From positions 124,001-188,000 of the forward strand of contig BJUU01000001.1 in NCBI GenBank assembly GCA_007988785.1: 64,000 nt of DNA. Reading direction: 5' to 3'. This document shows, piece after piece, positions 8,153 to 17,100 of this stretch; position 1 is the first letter of the stretch, and each line of letters begins with the position of its first letter. The notes beneath the pieces were generated by a model. The model did not search any database. It was not told the DNA's origin and saw only the letters and a program-made list of their open reading frames with translations. This stretch comes from Agrococcus baldri (GTDB lineage Bacteria; Actinomycetota; Actinomycetes; Actinomycetales; Microbacteriaceae). Made by a program: the position numbers and the translations under genes.

Positions 8153-8980
8153 GTGACGGGGGCGCCCGGCATCCTCGCGTGGCTCGCGCCGCGCGCGGTG
8201 CCGGGCGTCGAGCTCGTCTCCCCCGGCGGCTACCGCAGATCCCTGCCGGGGCCGCGCGTCGCATCCGTCGCCGTCACGGGCGAGGCGGCGGCCACCGCCG
8301 ACGCCGACCTCGCGCGGCTGTTCGACCTCACGGGGGCGGATGCGCGGCGCGCGGCCGACGAGCGGCTCGCGTGGGCCGCGGGCCGGCACGGCGCTCCGCT
8401 GCTGGCCGAGGCGATCGCGCAGCGGCCCGCCCTGGCGCAGCCCGGCTGCGCGGACGCGCACGAGATGCTCGTGCGAGCGATCGTCGGCCAGCAGATCACC
8501 GTGGCCGCCGCCACGCTGCAGCTGGGCCTGCTCGCGACGCTCGGCGAGCCGCTGCCCGCCGCGCTCGCGACGGACGGCATCGACCGGCTGTTCCCCACCA
8601 TGGCCCAGGTGGCCGAGGGCGCCGAGGTGCTGCGCGGGCCGGCGGCGAAGACCGCCGCCGTGCGGCGGGCCGCGGAGGCGGTGGCGAGCGGCGCGATCCA
8701 GCTGCCGGCGCCGGCGGTCGCCGGCCCGCCGCCCGAGCTCGAGCGCATGCGGGCGCTGCTGCTCGAGCTCAAGGGCATCGGGCCGTGGACGGTCGGCTAC
8801 CTCTCGCTGCGCATGGGCGACCCCGACGTGCTGCTGATGGGCGACGTCGCGGTGCGGAAGGGCGCGCGGCACCTCGGCATCGTCGACCTGGCCGAGCTCG
8901 CGGCCGACTGCGCCGGGCACCGCTCGGCGCTCATGCTGCGGTGCTGGGCGGCGGCAAGCCTCGACCATCGCTTGAAGTGA
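8153..8980 (+). CDS. DNA-3-methyladenine glycosylase II-like protein (AlkA/HhH-GPD)
   Basis: A 275-residue base-excision repair glycosylase that should remove alkylated purines. The HhH-GPD domain shows LVRAIVGQQIT at about 106-116, the helix-hairpin-helix LKGIGPW at 206-212 and the catalytic aspartate D231 in the GDVAV motif. The N-terminal region to about residue 90 is the AlkA-N beta-sheet part. The GTG start is 4 bp behind the terC-family stop, without a clear Shine-Dalgarno site, so translational coupling is likely. AlkA from E. coli has 282 residues, so the length is normal. A fused Ada regulatory domain is absent. Confidence 0.9.
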   Translation: MTGAPGILAWLAPRAVPGVELVSPGGYRRSLPGPRVASVAVTGEAAATADADLARLFDLTGADARRAADERLAWAAGRHGAPLLAEAIAQRPALAQPGCADAHEMLVRAIVGQQITVAAATLQLGLLATLGEPLPAALATDGIDRLFPTMAQVAEGAEVLRGPAAKTAAVRRAAEAVASGAIQLPAPAVAGPPPELERMRALLLELKGIGPWTVGYLSLRMGDPDVLLMGDVAVRKGARHLGIVDLAELAADCAGHRSALMLRCWAAASLDHRLK

Positions 8981-9067
8981 CTTCCGGCCCGGGGCTTGCG
9001 GCGCCCGGCGGTCGACCCGCATGATGATCGAACCTTCTTCGGAAGGTGTTCCTCCTCAGGGAGGAGC

Positions 9068-9102
9068 GGAGGCCCCGAACGCTCATACCGCTCGGGGCCT
9101 CC
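9068..9102. repeat. Perfect 11-bp stem hairpin in the alkA-DUF817 gap
   Basis: GGAGGCCCCGA at 9068-9078 pairs perfectly with TCGGGGCCTCC at 9092-9102 around a 13-nt loop. It is the first of two strong hairpins between converging genes. It lacks a U-run and may be a transcript-stability or backup termination structure. Confidence 0.6.
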
Positions 9103-9164
9103 ACCCATCTGCGGGTGCTGCACCGGGCCCCGGGAGCCGGCGCGAGCGGGCCCGTGAAGCACGA

Positions 9165-9193
9165 AGCCCGGCCACCTCATACGTGGCCGGGTT
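9165..9193. terminator. Bidirectional hairpin terminator between converging genes
   Basis: CCCGGCCAC at 9167-9175 pairs with GTGGCCGGG at 9183-9191 around a 7-nt loop, extended by two further pairs. The plus-strand side is followed by TTCCTTGTTCCC, a pyrimidine-rich tail. It lies between the AlkA-type gene (plus) and the DUF817 gene (minus). Confidence 0.68.
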
Positions 9194-9209
9194 CCTTGTT
9201 CCCATTGGA

Positions 9210-10148
9210 TCAGTCGTCGCTGGCGCCGCGGTGCACCGCAGGCGGCGTGTCTGCGTCCTGCAGGTGAACTTCCGGTGCCGGCTCCGGCCCCCGCGGCCGG
9301 TGCACGAGCGTCACCAGCACGACCGACAGGATCATCAGCAGGAACCAGCTGACGACCTTGCTGCCCGAGACCGGCTCCCAGCCGTCCATCTGGTTGGGGT
9401 AGAGCCAGGCTCCCCCGAGCGTCGCGAGGTTCTCGGCGCCCCAGATCACCACGGCGACGAGGCCGAACGCGACCACGACCGGCATGCGCAGGTGCGAGCG
9501 CAGCACGCGGAACCGCATGACGCATCCGCCCCACAGCACCAGCACGGCGGCCACGAGCACCCAGCGGAGATCCCAGATGAAGTGGTGGGTGAAGAAGTTG
9601 GCGTAGATGCACGCCGCGACCAGGATGGTCGCCCACATCGGCGGGTAGCGGGTGAAGCGCAGGTCGAACATGCGCATCGTGCGCACCATGTACGAGCCGA
9701 CAGCGGCGTACATGAAGCCCGAGAACAGCGGCACGCCGCCGATGCGCAGCATCCCCTCCGCCTCGTAGGCCCAGGAGCCGACGTCGGTCTTGAACAGCTC
9801 CATCACCGTGCCGGCCACGTGGAAGAGCAGCACCACCCACAGCTCGCGCAGCGTCTCGAGCCGGAGCGCGAGCATCGCGACCTGGATGACGACGGCCGCG
9901 ATCGTCAGTGCGTCGTTGCGGGCGATCGGGGCGTCGTCGGGCCACCACAGCCGCGCCGCGAGGATGCACGCGAGCAGCAGGCCGCCGAAGATCGCCGCCC
10001 AGCCCTGCTTGAGGCCGAACACGCCCAGCTCGATGACGGCGCGGCGCCAGCGGGAGCGGCCGCGGCCGTCGAGCAGGCGGTGCGCTGCCCGGTCGATGGC
10101 CTCCTCGACCGCGGTGAACTCGCGGCGACCGCGCGCGCCACCGGTCAC
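9210..10148 (-). CDS. DUF817 family integral membrane protein
   Basis: A 312-residue membrane protein of the DUF817 (YoaT-like) family, function unknown. After a basic N-terminal segment there are about eight hydrophobic helices. Family-like stretches include ELFKTDVGSWAYEAEG, GGVPLFSGFMYAAVGSY and YANFFTHHFIWDLRW. The conserved Asp, Glu, His and Trp residues inside or near helices suggest a metal site or enzymatic membrane role, but none is shown. I place the start at GTG 10146-10148, which overlaps the TGA of the upstream methyltransferase (GTGA), so the pair is coupled. The C-terminal 30 residues are polar. Confidence 0.86.
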   Translation of the reverse strand: MTGGARGRREFTAVEEAIDRAAHRLLDGRGRSRWRRAVIELGVFGLKQGWAAIFGGLLLACILAARLWWPDDAPIARNDALTIAAVVIQVAMLALRLETLRELWVVLLFHVAGTVMELFKTDVGSWAYEAEGMLRIGGVPLFSGFMYAAVGSYMVRTMRMFDLRFTRYPPMWATILVAACIYANFFTHHFIWDLRWVLVAAVLVLWGGCVMRFRVLRSHLRMPVVVAFGLVAVVIWGAENLATLGGAWLYPNQMDGWEPVSGSKVVSWFLLMILSVVLVTLVHRPRGPEPAPEVHLQDADTPPAVHRGASDD

Positions 10149-11272
10149 CGGCGGGTCGCCGTGACGGTGAACTTCGCGTTGCGGCTCACCTGCCGCGTCT
10201 CGCCGACGCGCTCGAGCAGCGGCCGGTAGCCGAGCGGGCTGTTCCACACGCACCAGAGCTCGCCGCCGGGCGCCAGCGCGCGGCCGGCGTCGGCGATGAG
10301 GCGCTCGGCGGCGCCGGTGTGCACGGCGGCGCCGACGTGGAACGGCGGATTGAGCAGGATGAGCTCTGCGGATGCGTCGGCGACGCCCTCGAGGCCGTCG
10401 GCCCGCCGGGCGGTCACCCGGCCGGCGACGCCGTTGGCCTCGGCGGTCGCCCGCGTCGAGGCGATCGCGGCGGCCGAGGCATCCGTGGCGAGCACGCGCA
10501 GCTCGGGCCGGGCGAGCGCGAGCGCGACGCCCAGCACGCCCGTGCCGCACGCCAGGTCGATCGCGCCGCGCGCATCCGGCATCTGGTCGAGGTGCTGCAG
10601 CAGCGTCCGGGCGCCGATGTCGACCGACGTGCCGGCGAAGGCCGCGCCGTGCGCGACGACCGTGAGCGGACGGCCGGCGACCTCGTGGCGGCGGGTGCGC
10701 GGCCAGCTGATGCCGGGCCGCAGCGGGCCCTCGGCGTGCAGCACGCGCGACTTGCGCCGGCCGAGGCTCGCGTGCACGTGCCGGAACGAGCGGCCCAGCA
10801 GCGCGTTCATGCTCATCGACATGTGCTTGACGCGGCCGCCGGCGATGACGCGCACGCGCTCGTCGGCGTGCGTGGCGATGAGCTCGGCGATCTCGTCGAG
10901 CGCGTCGAGCGCGCGCGGCAGCTGCAGCAGCACGAGCCCGGCGCCCTCGACGAGCGAGGCGTCGAGCGGGTGGTGGGCGTAGCCGCCGGCGCCGGGCAGC
11001 AGGTCGCCCAGCTCGGCCGCGTTCGCGTCCAGGGCGCGCTCGCCGACGATGACGTCCTGGTGCACGCGCACGCCGGTCGCGCCCGCCTGCAGCGCGCCGA
11101 GCGTGAGCGCCCCGTGGCGGTCGCCGATGACGACCACCTCGCCCAGCCGCGGGCGCTGCTTCGCCGCCTCGTCGAGGATGAGCGCGTCGGAGGCGTCGTG
11201 CGCCTGCAGCGCGGGATCCTCGACGTCGGGACGGCGGCGGAGCCGGGAGAAGAGCTCGTCGCGATCGGTCAC
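10145..11272 (-). CDS. RsmC/RlmG-like rRNA guanine-N2 methyltransferase
   Basis: A 375-residue SAM-dependent methyltransferase with the two-domain plan of RsmC and RlmG. The N-terminal half (to about 175) is a degenerate methyltransferase fold. The C-terminal half has motif I IDLACGTGVLGVALA near residue 238 and the catalytic NPPFH at residues 308-312, typical of exocyclic N2 methylation of guanine in rRNA. The family members act on small or large subunit guanosines, and which one cannot be told here. The gene is divergent from the FAD oxidase gene and coupled to the DUF817 gene downstream. Confidence 0.9.
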   Translation of the reverse strand: MTDRDELFSRLRRRPDVEDPALQAHDASDALILDEAAKQRPRLGEVVVIGDRHGALTLGALQAGATGVRVHQDVIVGERALDANAAELGDLLPGAGGYAHHPLDASLVEGAGLVLLQLPRALDALDEIAELIATHADERVRVIAGGRVKHMSMSMNALLGRSFRHVHASLGRRKSRVLHAEGPLRPGISWPRTRRHEVAGRPLTVVAHGAAFAGTSVDIGARTLLQHLDQMPDARGAIDLACGTGVLGVALALARPELRVLATDASAAAIASTRATAEANGVAGRVTARRADGLEGVADASAELILLNPPFHVGAAVHTGAAERLIADAGRALAPGGELWCVWNSPLGYRPLLERVGETRQVSRNAKFTVTATRR

Positions 11273-11322
11273 GGCGTCGATCCTCCCATCGCTCGCGCCT
11301 GGTGCGCGTCAGTCGTGAGGAG

Positions 11323-11328
11323 TACCTT
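11323..11328 (+). promoter_or_regulatory. Probable -10 element of a leaderless FAD-oxidase transcript
   Basis: TACCTT followed by 6 nt and then GTG 11335. The spacing favours this GTG as the true start over the upstream in-frame GTG at 11302. Confidence 0.5.
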
Positions 11329-11334
11329 CGCGGC

Positions 11335-12702
11335 GTGACTGCAGAACACCGTTCACTCCCCCATCCGCTGCCCTCTCTCGCCGGCTCGCTGACCGGCCGC
11401 GCGACGCTGCCGGCCGACCCCGGCTACGACGCCGAGCGCTCCCCCTGGAACCTCTCGATCGACCAGCGGCCGGCCGCCATCGCGCACCCGGCCGACGTCG
11501 ACGACCTGCGCGCGGTGCTGCTCGCCGCCCGCGATGCCGGCGCGACCGTCGCCGTGCAGCCGAGCGGCCACGGCGCCGCGAGCAGCCTCGAGGGCGCGAT
11601 CCTGGTGCGCACCGCCGCCTTCGACCGGCTCGAGATCGATGCGGATGCGCGCACGGCCGTCATCGGCGCCGGCGTGTGGTGGGGCGCGGTGATCGCCGCG
11701 CTCGACGGCACCGGCCTCGCCGTGCCCGCCGGCACGAACCCGGCGGTGAGCGCCACCGGCTACACGCTCGGCGGCGGCCACTCGTGGCTCAGCCGATCGG
11801 CCGGGCTCGGCGCCCAATCGCTGCGCGCCGCGTGGATCCTGCGGCCGGACGGCACGCACGAGCGCGTCGACGACGCATCCGACCCCGACACGATGTGGGC
11901 GCTGCGGGGCGCCGGCGGGACCGTGGGCATCGTCACCGAGCTCGAGCTCGAGCTGCTCGAGGCGCCGCAGCTGCTGGGCGGCTCGCTGACCTTCGCGGCC
12001 GCCGACGGGCCGGCCGTGCTGCGCGCGCTGCGCGACGTCGCCGCGCATGCGCCCGCCGGCCTCAACGTGTTCGCGAACTCGATGCGGATGCCGGATGCGC
12101 CGATGCTGCCGGAGGCGGTGCGCGGCAGGAGCTTCGTGACGGTCGAGGCCCTCGCGCTCGACGAGGCCGCGCTCGCGGTGCTCGACGGGGTGCGCCGCGC
12201 GGCCGCGCCGCAGCACGAGCAGCTCGGACCCACCTCGCAGGCGGCGATGGTCGCGTCGTCGATGGAGCCCACCGAGCCCTCGCCGAACCGCGGCGGCTCG
12301 ATCGCGCTGGCGTCGCTCGACGACGCGACGGTCGACGCGCTGTTCGCGTTCCACGCCGAGCCCGCGCAGCAGGCGCTCGTCGGCATCAACCTGCGCATGC
12401 TCGGCGGCGAGCTCGACGCGCCGCGGCGGCCCGCGTTCGCGACGCTCGAGGGCGCCGCGTGGCTCGCGATGGGGCTCGCGCCGCAGTTCCCGGGCACGCC
12501 GCCCGAGCCGGGCGCCGCGAGCCTCGCCGGCCTCGACGCGCTGCTGCGGCCGAGCGCCTCGGAGCGCATGGTGCCCACCTTCCTCGAGCCGGGCGACACG
12601 CTCGACCGCTGCGCCGCCGACGCCGAGCTCGCTCGGCTGCGCGCGATCCGCGACGCCGCCGACCCGGATGGCATGCTGCACGAGGGGCGGCTGCCGCGCT
12701 GA
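11335..12702 (+). CDS. FAD-linked oxidase of the VAO/PCMH (berberine-bridge-like) family
   Basis: A 455-residue flavoprotein with an N-terminal FAD-binding type-4 domain. Recognisable parts are VAVQPSGHGAA, which holds the histidine usually linked to the flavin 8-alpha position, and the PAGTNPAVSATGYTLGGGHSW loop region (about residues 135-155). The C-terminal end RAIRDAADPDGMLHEGR resembles the BBE tail. The second attachment residue, a cysteine in bicovalent members, is absent, so attachment by histidine alone is likely. These enzymes oxidise alcohols, amines or sugars with O2. No substrate is indicated by the neighbours. A separate gene at 10145-11272 runs divergently. Confidence 0.85.
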   Translation: MTAEHRSLPHPLPSLAGSLTGRATLPADPGYDAERSPWNLSIDQRPAAIAHPADVDDLRAVLLAARDAGATVAVQPSGHGAASSLEGAILVRTAAFDRLEIDADARTAVIGAGVWWGAVIAALDGTGLAVPAGTNPAVSATGYTLGGGHSWLSRSAGLGAQSLRAAWILRPDGTHERVDDASDPDTMWALRGAGGTVGIVTELELELLEAPQLLGGSLTFAAADGPAVLRALRDVAAHAPAGLNVFANSMRMPDAPMLPEAVRGRSFVTVEALALDEAALAVLDGVRRAAAPQHEQLGPTSQAAMVASSMEPTEPSPNRGGSIALASLDDATVDALFAFHAEPAQQALVGINLRMLGGELDAPRRPAFATLEGAAWLAMGLAPQFPGTPPEPGAASLAGLDALLRPSASERMVPTFLEPGDTLDRCAADAELARLRAIRDAADPDGMLHEGRLPR

Positions 12703-12761
12703 CCGCTCGGTGACGCGCGAGGGGCACGAAAGGTTGGGATGCGGCTCGCGCGGCTTCGGCC

Positions 12762-12767
12762 TACCGT
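12762..12767 (+). promoter_or_regulatory. Probable -10 element of the leaderless lipoprotein gene
   Basis: TACCGT, then 6 nt (GAGGCC), then the ATG at 12774. A TTGGGA about 22 nt further upstream is a possible but weak -35. Confidence 0.5.
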
Positions 12768-12773
12768 GAGGCC

Positions 12774-13979
12774 ATGAGCAGGCTCACCATCGGCGGCGTC
12801 GCAGCCCTCGCCATCGCCGTCACCGTCACGGGCTGCGCTGCCGCGGGCACCGGCTCGGACGACGACGCCGCGCCGGCAGCGCCGATCGTCACCGGCGCCG
12901 CGGCGCAGGCCGCACTGGCCGAGCTGCCGGAGCCCGGCCCCACGACCGCGGTGCTGGCGATCGGCACGGTGCTCGAACAGGGTGACGGCACGATCCTCTG
13001 CCTCGGCGCCGTCGCAGAGTCGGCGCCGCCGCAGTGCGAGGGCCCGGAGCTGCACGAATGGGACTGGGAGCGGTTCGAGCACCAGGAGACTGGCGGCGTG
13101 CGCTGGGCGCAGGGCGTGGCGCTCGAGGGGCTCTACGAGTCGGTCGGCTACGCGTTCTTCCAGACCGGCGAGCCGATGAGCGCCGCGGCGATCACGCTGC
13201 CGGCGATCGAGGTGCCCGCCGGCGAGCTCGACGACGCCACGGTCGAGGCGGTGCTGGCCGACCTGTCGACGCTCGAGCGCGTGGACGTCCTCGGCGCCCG
13301 CGGCCAGGACGGCATCGTCGTGCTCGACGTGATCTGGGACGACGGCTCGATGCAGCAGGCGATCGACGCGGTGTACGGCGACGGCGTCGTGTTCGTGGCG
13401 TCGGCGCTGCGGGGTGCACCGGAGGAGCCCGCGGCCACGGCGTCCGGCGAGGTGACGGTGGTCACGGGCCCGGCGGCGCAGGCGAGGCTCGCGGAGCTGC
13501 CTCGTCCCACCCCGCGGAGCGCGGTCAGCGGCGCAGGAACCGTGCTCGAGCGCGACGAGGGCGACGTGCTCTGCGTCGGCGATGTCGGCGCGACCGCTCC
13601 GCCGAGCTGCGATGGGCTGCCGCTGATCGGCTTCGACTGGACGGTGCTCGAGTCCGAAGAGGCGCAGGGCACGCGCTGGGTCACGGGCGTGGTCTCCGGA
13701 ACCTGGGACGGCGAGGTCTTCACCGTCGATGCCCCACCGCAGCCCATCGATGTCTGGTCGCCGCCCGCGGTCGACTCCGCCGTCACGGTGTCCGACGAGC
13801 AGCTGATGGAGATCCAGGCTGATCTCCTCACGCTCGACCGCGGCGACTTCTTCGGCCATGGGCCGATGGACGGGCACTACGAGCTGCAGGTGCTCTACGA
13901 CGACGGCTCCATCCAGGCAGGCTTCGACGACATCTACGGCACCGGCGTCGTGCAGGTGCTCAGCTCGCTGCGGGACTGA
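12774..13979 (+). CDS. Secreted lipoprotein with an internal tandem duplication
   Basis: A 401-residue lipoprotein of no family I recognise. The signal peptide ends in VTGC with the lipidated cysteine near residue 21. The mature part is two copies of one ~170-residue unit, about residues 38-208 and 224-400. Each unit runs: IVTG or VVTG, AAQAxLAELPxP, a GTVLExxxGxxLCxG segment, APPxC, a WDxE or FDW segment, RWxxGV, and a closing VxYDDGSIQxxxDxIYGxGVVxVxSxLR. Two cysteines per copy probably form a disulfide. The copies have diverged strongly, which indicates an old duplication. It is transcribed alone and convergent with smc. Confidence 0.72.
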   Translation: MSRLTIGGVAALAIAVTVTGCAAAGTGSDDDAAPAAPIVTGAAAQAALAELPEPGPTTAVLAIGTVLEQGDGTILCLGAVAESAPPQCEGPELHEWDWERFEHQETGGVRWAQGVALEGLYESVGYAFFQTGEPMSAAAITLPAIEVPAGELDDATVEAVLADLSTLERVDVLGARGQDGIVVLDVIWDDGSMQQAIDAVYGDGVVFVASALRGAPEEPAATASGEVTVVTGPAAQARLAELPRPTPRSAVSGAGTVLERDEGDVLCVGDVGATAPPSCDGLPLIGFDWTVLESEEAQGTRWVTGVVSGTWDGEVFTVDAPPQPIDVWSPPAVDSAVTVSDEQLMEIQADLLTLDRGDFFGHGPMDGHYELQVLYDDGSIQAGFDDIYGTGVVQVLSSLRD

Positions 13980-14007
13980 GTCGGCCAGCGCGCCGATCGC
14001 GTTGCGA

Positions 14008-14048
14008 GATGAGGACGGGTTCCAGGAAGAGGAGGATCCGTCCTCATC
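14008..14048. terminator. Hairpin between the lipoprotein gene and smc
   Basis: GATGAGGACGG at 14008-14018 is perfectly complementary to CCGTCCTCATC at 14038-14048, with a 19-nt loop. The position between two converging genes suggests termination, but there is no U-tract and the loop is long. Confidence 0.45.
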
Positions 14049-14116
14049 CCGCGACAGATCCGCAATCCATCCTCAACCGGTGACGGTGGTGCGCGAGTGG
14101 CTCGAGCGTTGCGGCG

Positions 14117-17100
14117 CTACGCGTCGACGGTCTCGCGCTTCGTGCGCTGGCCGACGACCGCCGAGACGCCGTCCTGCCGCATCGAGACGCCGTAGAGGGC
14201 GTCGGCGATCTCCATCGTGCGCTTCTGGTGCGTGATGATGATCAGCTGGCTCGACTCGCGCAGCTGCTCGAACACCGTCAGCAGCCGGCCGAGGTTCGCG
14301 TCGTCGAGCGCCGCCTCGACCTCGTCCATGATGTAGAACGGGCTCGGCCGGGCCTTGAAGATCGCCACCATGAGCGCGACCGCCGCGAGCGAGCGCTCGC
14401 CGCCCGAGAGCAGCGAGATGCGGTCGATCTTCTTGCCCGCCGGGCGCACCGTCACCTCGATGCCGGTCTCGAGCAGGTTGTCGGGGTCGGTGAGCGCGAG
14501 CGCGCCGGAGCCGCCCGGGAACAGGATCGGGAAGACCTCGGCGAACGCCGCCTTCGTGTCCTCGAACGCCGTGGCGAAGATCGTCTCCATCGTCTCGTCG
14601 AGGTCGGCGATGATCTGCTCGAGGTCGGTGCGGGTCTTGGCGAGGTCGGCGAGCTGCTCGGTGAGGAAGGTGTGGCGCTGCTCGAGCGCCTCGAACTCCT
14701 CGAGCGCGAGCGGGTTGACGCGGCCGAGCCTGCCGAGCTTGCGCTCGGCCTCCTGCAGCCGGGCCTGCTCGGCCTTGCGGTCCCACTCCTCTGCGGGGGT
14801 GTACTCGGCGACCAGCACCTGCTCCTCGAGGCCGAGCTCGCTGCCGGCGCGCTCGAGCAGGTTCGACAGGTGCAACCGCTGCTCGTAGGCCTCCATCTCG
14901 GCCACGTGCACGTGCTCCGTGAGCTCCTGCAGCCGCTCGCGCAGGCCGCCCTCGTCGCGGCGCAGCCGCGTGAGCTCCTCGCTGCGGTCGCGGCGCGCGG
15001 CCTCGCGCTCGGCGAGCACGCCCCGTGCCTCCTGCACGCTGCGCTCGGCGACCGCCAGCACCGGCGGGATGGCCGCGAGCACCCTGGCGGCCTGCTCGCG
15101 CTGCCGCTCGCGCAGCACGGCGCGGCGCGCGGCCTCCTCGGCGCGGGCGCGCTGCGCCTCGACGTCGCGCTCGAGCGAGTCGGCGCGCGCGAGCTCCGCG
15201 CGCACCCGCTCCCGCGCGGTCTCGAGCTCGATGCGCAGGTCGGTCTCGCCGCCCCGAGCGGCCTCGAGCTCGCCCAGCAGGCCGTCGCGGGCCGAGGCGT
15301 CGAGCATCGGCCGCGGCTTCGCCTCGAAGCGCTCGAGCGCCTGCTCGGCGGCCTCCACGCCGCGCTGCGCCTCCTCGATGCCGCGCCTGGCCTCGCCGAG
15401 CGCCGCCGCGGCGCGCTCGTGCTCGCCGCTCGCCGACTCGAGCCGGGCGCGCGCCCGGCTGCGCTGCTCACCCCGCGCCGCCGAGGCCGCGTCGTGCGCA
15501 CGCAGCGCCTCGAGCGCATCCGCCGCCGCCCGCTTGGCCTGCTGATGCGCCTGCCGGGCATCCTCGAGCGCCCCGCCCTCGCGCTCGATGGCGGTCGAGA
15601 GCTCCTCGAGCCGCTCGGTCGCCGCGTCGCGCTCGGCGATGAGCTCGAGCCGCGACTGCGCGTCGTCCGAGCCGCCGCGCATGAGGTGCTCGCTCACGTA
15701 GTCGCCGCGCTTGGTGACGACCGTCACCGGGCCGCCCAGGTCGAGCGCCGCGAGGGCGGGCCAGGCCTCGCGCGCGGCCTCGAGCGTGTCGACGACGAAG
15801 GTGTGCGCGAGCACGCCCTGCACGCCGGCCGGCGCATCCACCACCGTCGGCGCGTGCACGGCGCCGTCGACCTTCGCGGGCTTCGGGGTCATCGGCTCGG
15901 CATCGCCGACGACCGCCTCGATGCGCCCGAGCCTGCCTGCATGCGCGTGCTCGATCGCCGCGGCCGCCGCCTCGCGCGTGTCGGCCAGCACGGCCTCGCC
16001 GAGCGTGCCGAGCGCCGCCGCGATCGCCGCCTCGTAGCCCTTCTTCACCTTCACGCGCTCCGCCACGAGCCCCGCGACGCCGTCGAGGCCCGCGTCGATG
16101 ATGCCGGCGGATGCGTTGGCCTTCGACAGCGCGAGGCTCAGGGCCGAGGTGCGGGCGGCGACGGCGTCGCGCTCGCGCTCCACCGCGTGCAGCGCCTCGC
16201 GCCGCTCGTCGAGCGCGGTCGAGAGGCGCGCCTGCGACTCGTCGGCGTCGCGGTAGGCGACCGAGAGCGACTCGGCGTCGCCCGCCTCCTGCTCGTCGCC
16301 GGCGTCCTCGGCGGCCGCGGTCGCCTCGGCGAGCCGCTGCTCGGCGTTGCCGAGCGCCGCCTCGCGCCGCGTCACCTCGGCCTCGCGGGCGGCGAGCGTC
16401 GAGGCCGCGACCTCGACCTTCGAGCGGTGCCCGGCGGCCTCCAGGTCGTGCTTCGAGACGAGCGCCGCCTGCGCGGCGATCTCCTCGTCGAGCGAGTCGA
16501 GGTTGGCGCGCGCCAGCGCGGTCGCCGACGCGGCCTTCCCGAGCCGGCCCTCGGCATCCGTCACCCGCTCGTGCATGGCGGCCGCCTCGTCGCGCGCCGC
16601 CTGCACCATCTCGGGGGTGACGAGCGGCGCGGCGTCGCCGGCCTCCGGCGCCTCCTCGAGCAGCGCCAGGCGCTGCCCGGCGAGCGCGTGCAGCGACTGC
16701 AGGCGCGAGAGCTCGCGCTCGAGCGCGTGCGCGACGTTGCGGGCGCGGTCGACGTCGTCGCCCACCATCGAGGCCTCGATGCGGCTCGCGCGCAGCTGCG
16801 CCTGCTCGAGCTGCTCCTGCAGCACGATGCGCTCGGACTTGCGCTCCGACTCGGAGCGGGCCGAGGAGTCGAGCTGGGCGCGCAGGCCGATCACCTCCGC
16901 GGCGATCAGGCGGGCGCGGGCGTCGCGCACGGTCGCCTGGATGGTGGCGGCCTCCTTCGCGATCTCGGCCTGCTGCCCGAGGGGCTTGAGCTGCCGGCGG
17001 ATCTCGCCGGTGAGGTCCTGCAGGCGCGTGAGGTTGGCCTGCATCGCGTCGAGCTTGCGGAGCGTCTTCTCCTTGCGGCGGCGGTGCTTGAGGATGCCCG

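Noticed and set aside
8981..9207. tRNA gene in the alkA-DUF817 gap
   Set aside because: The stems do not form a cloverleaf and there is no TψC-like GTTCGA box or CCA-adjacent acceptor pair.
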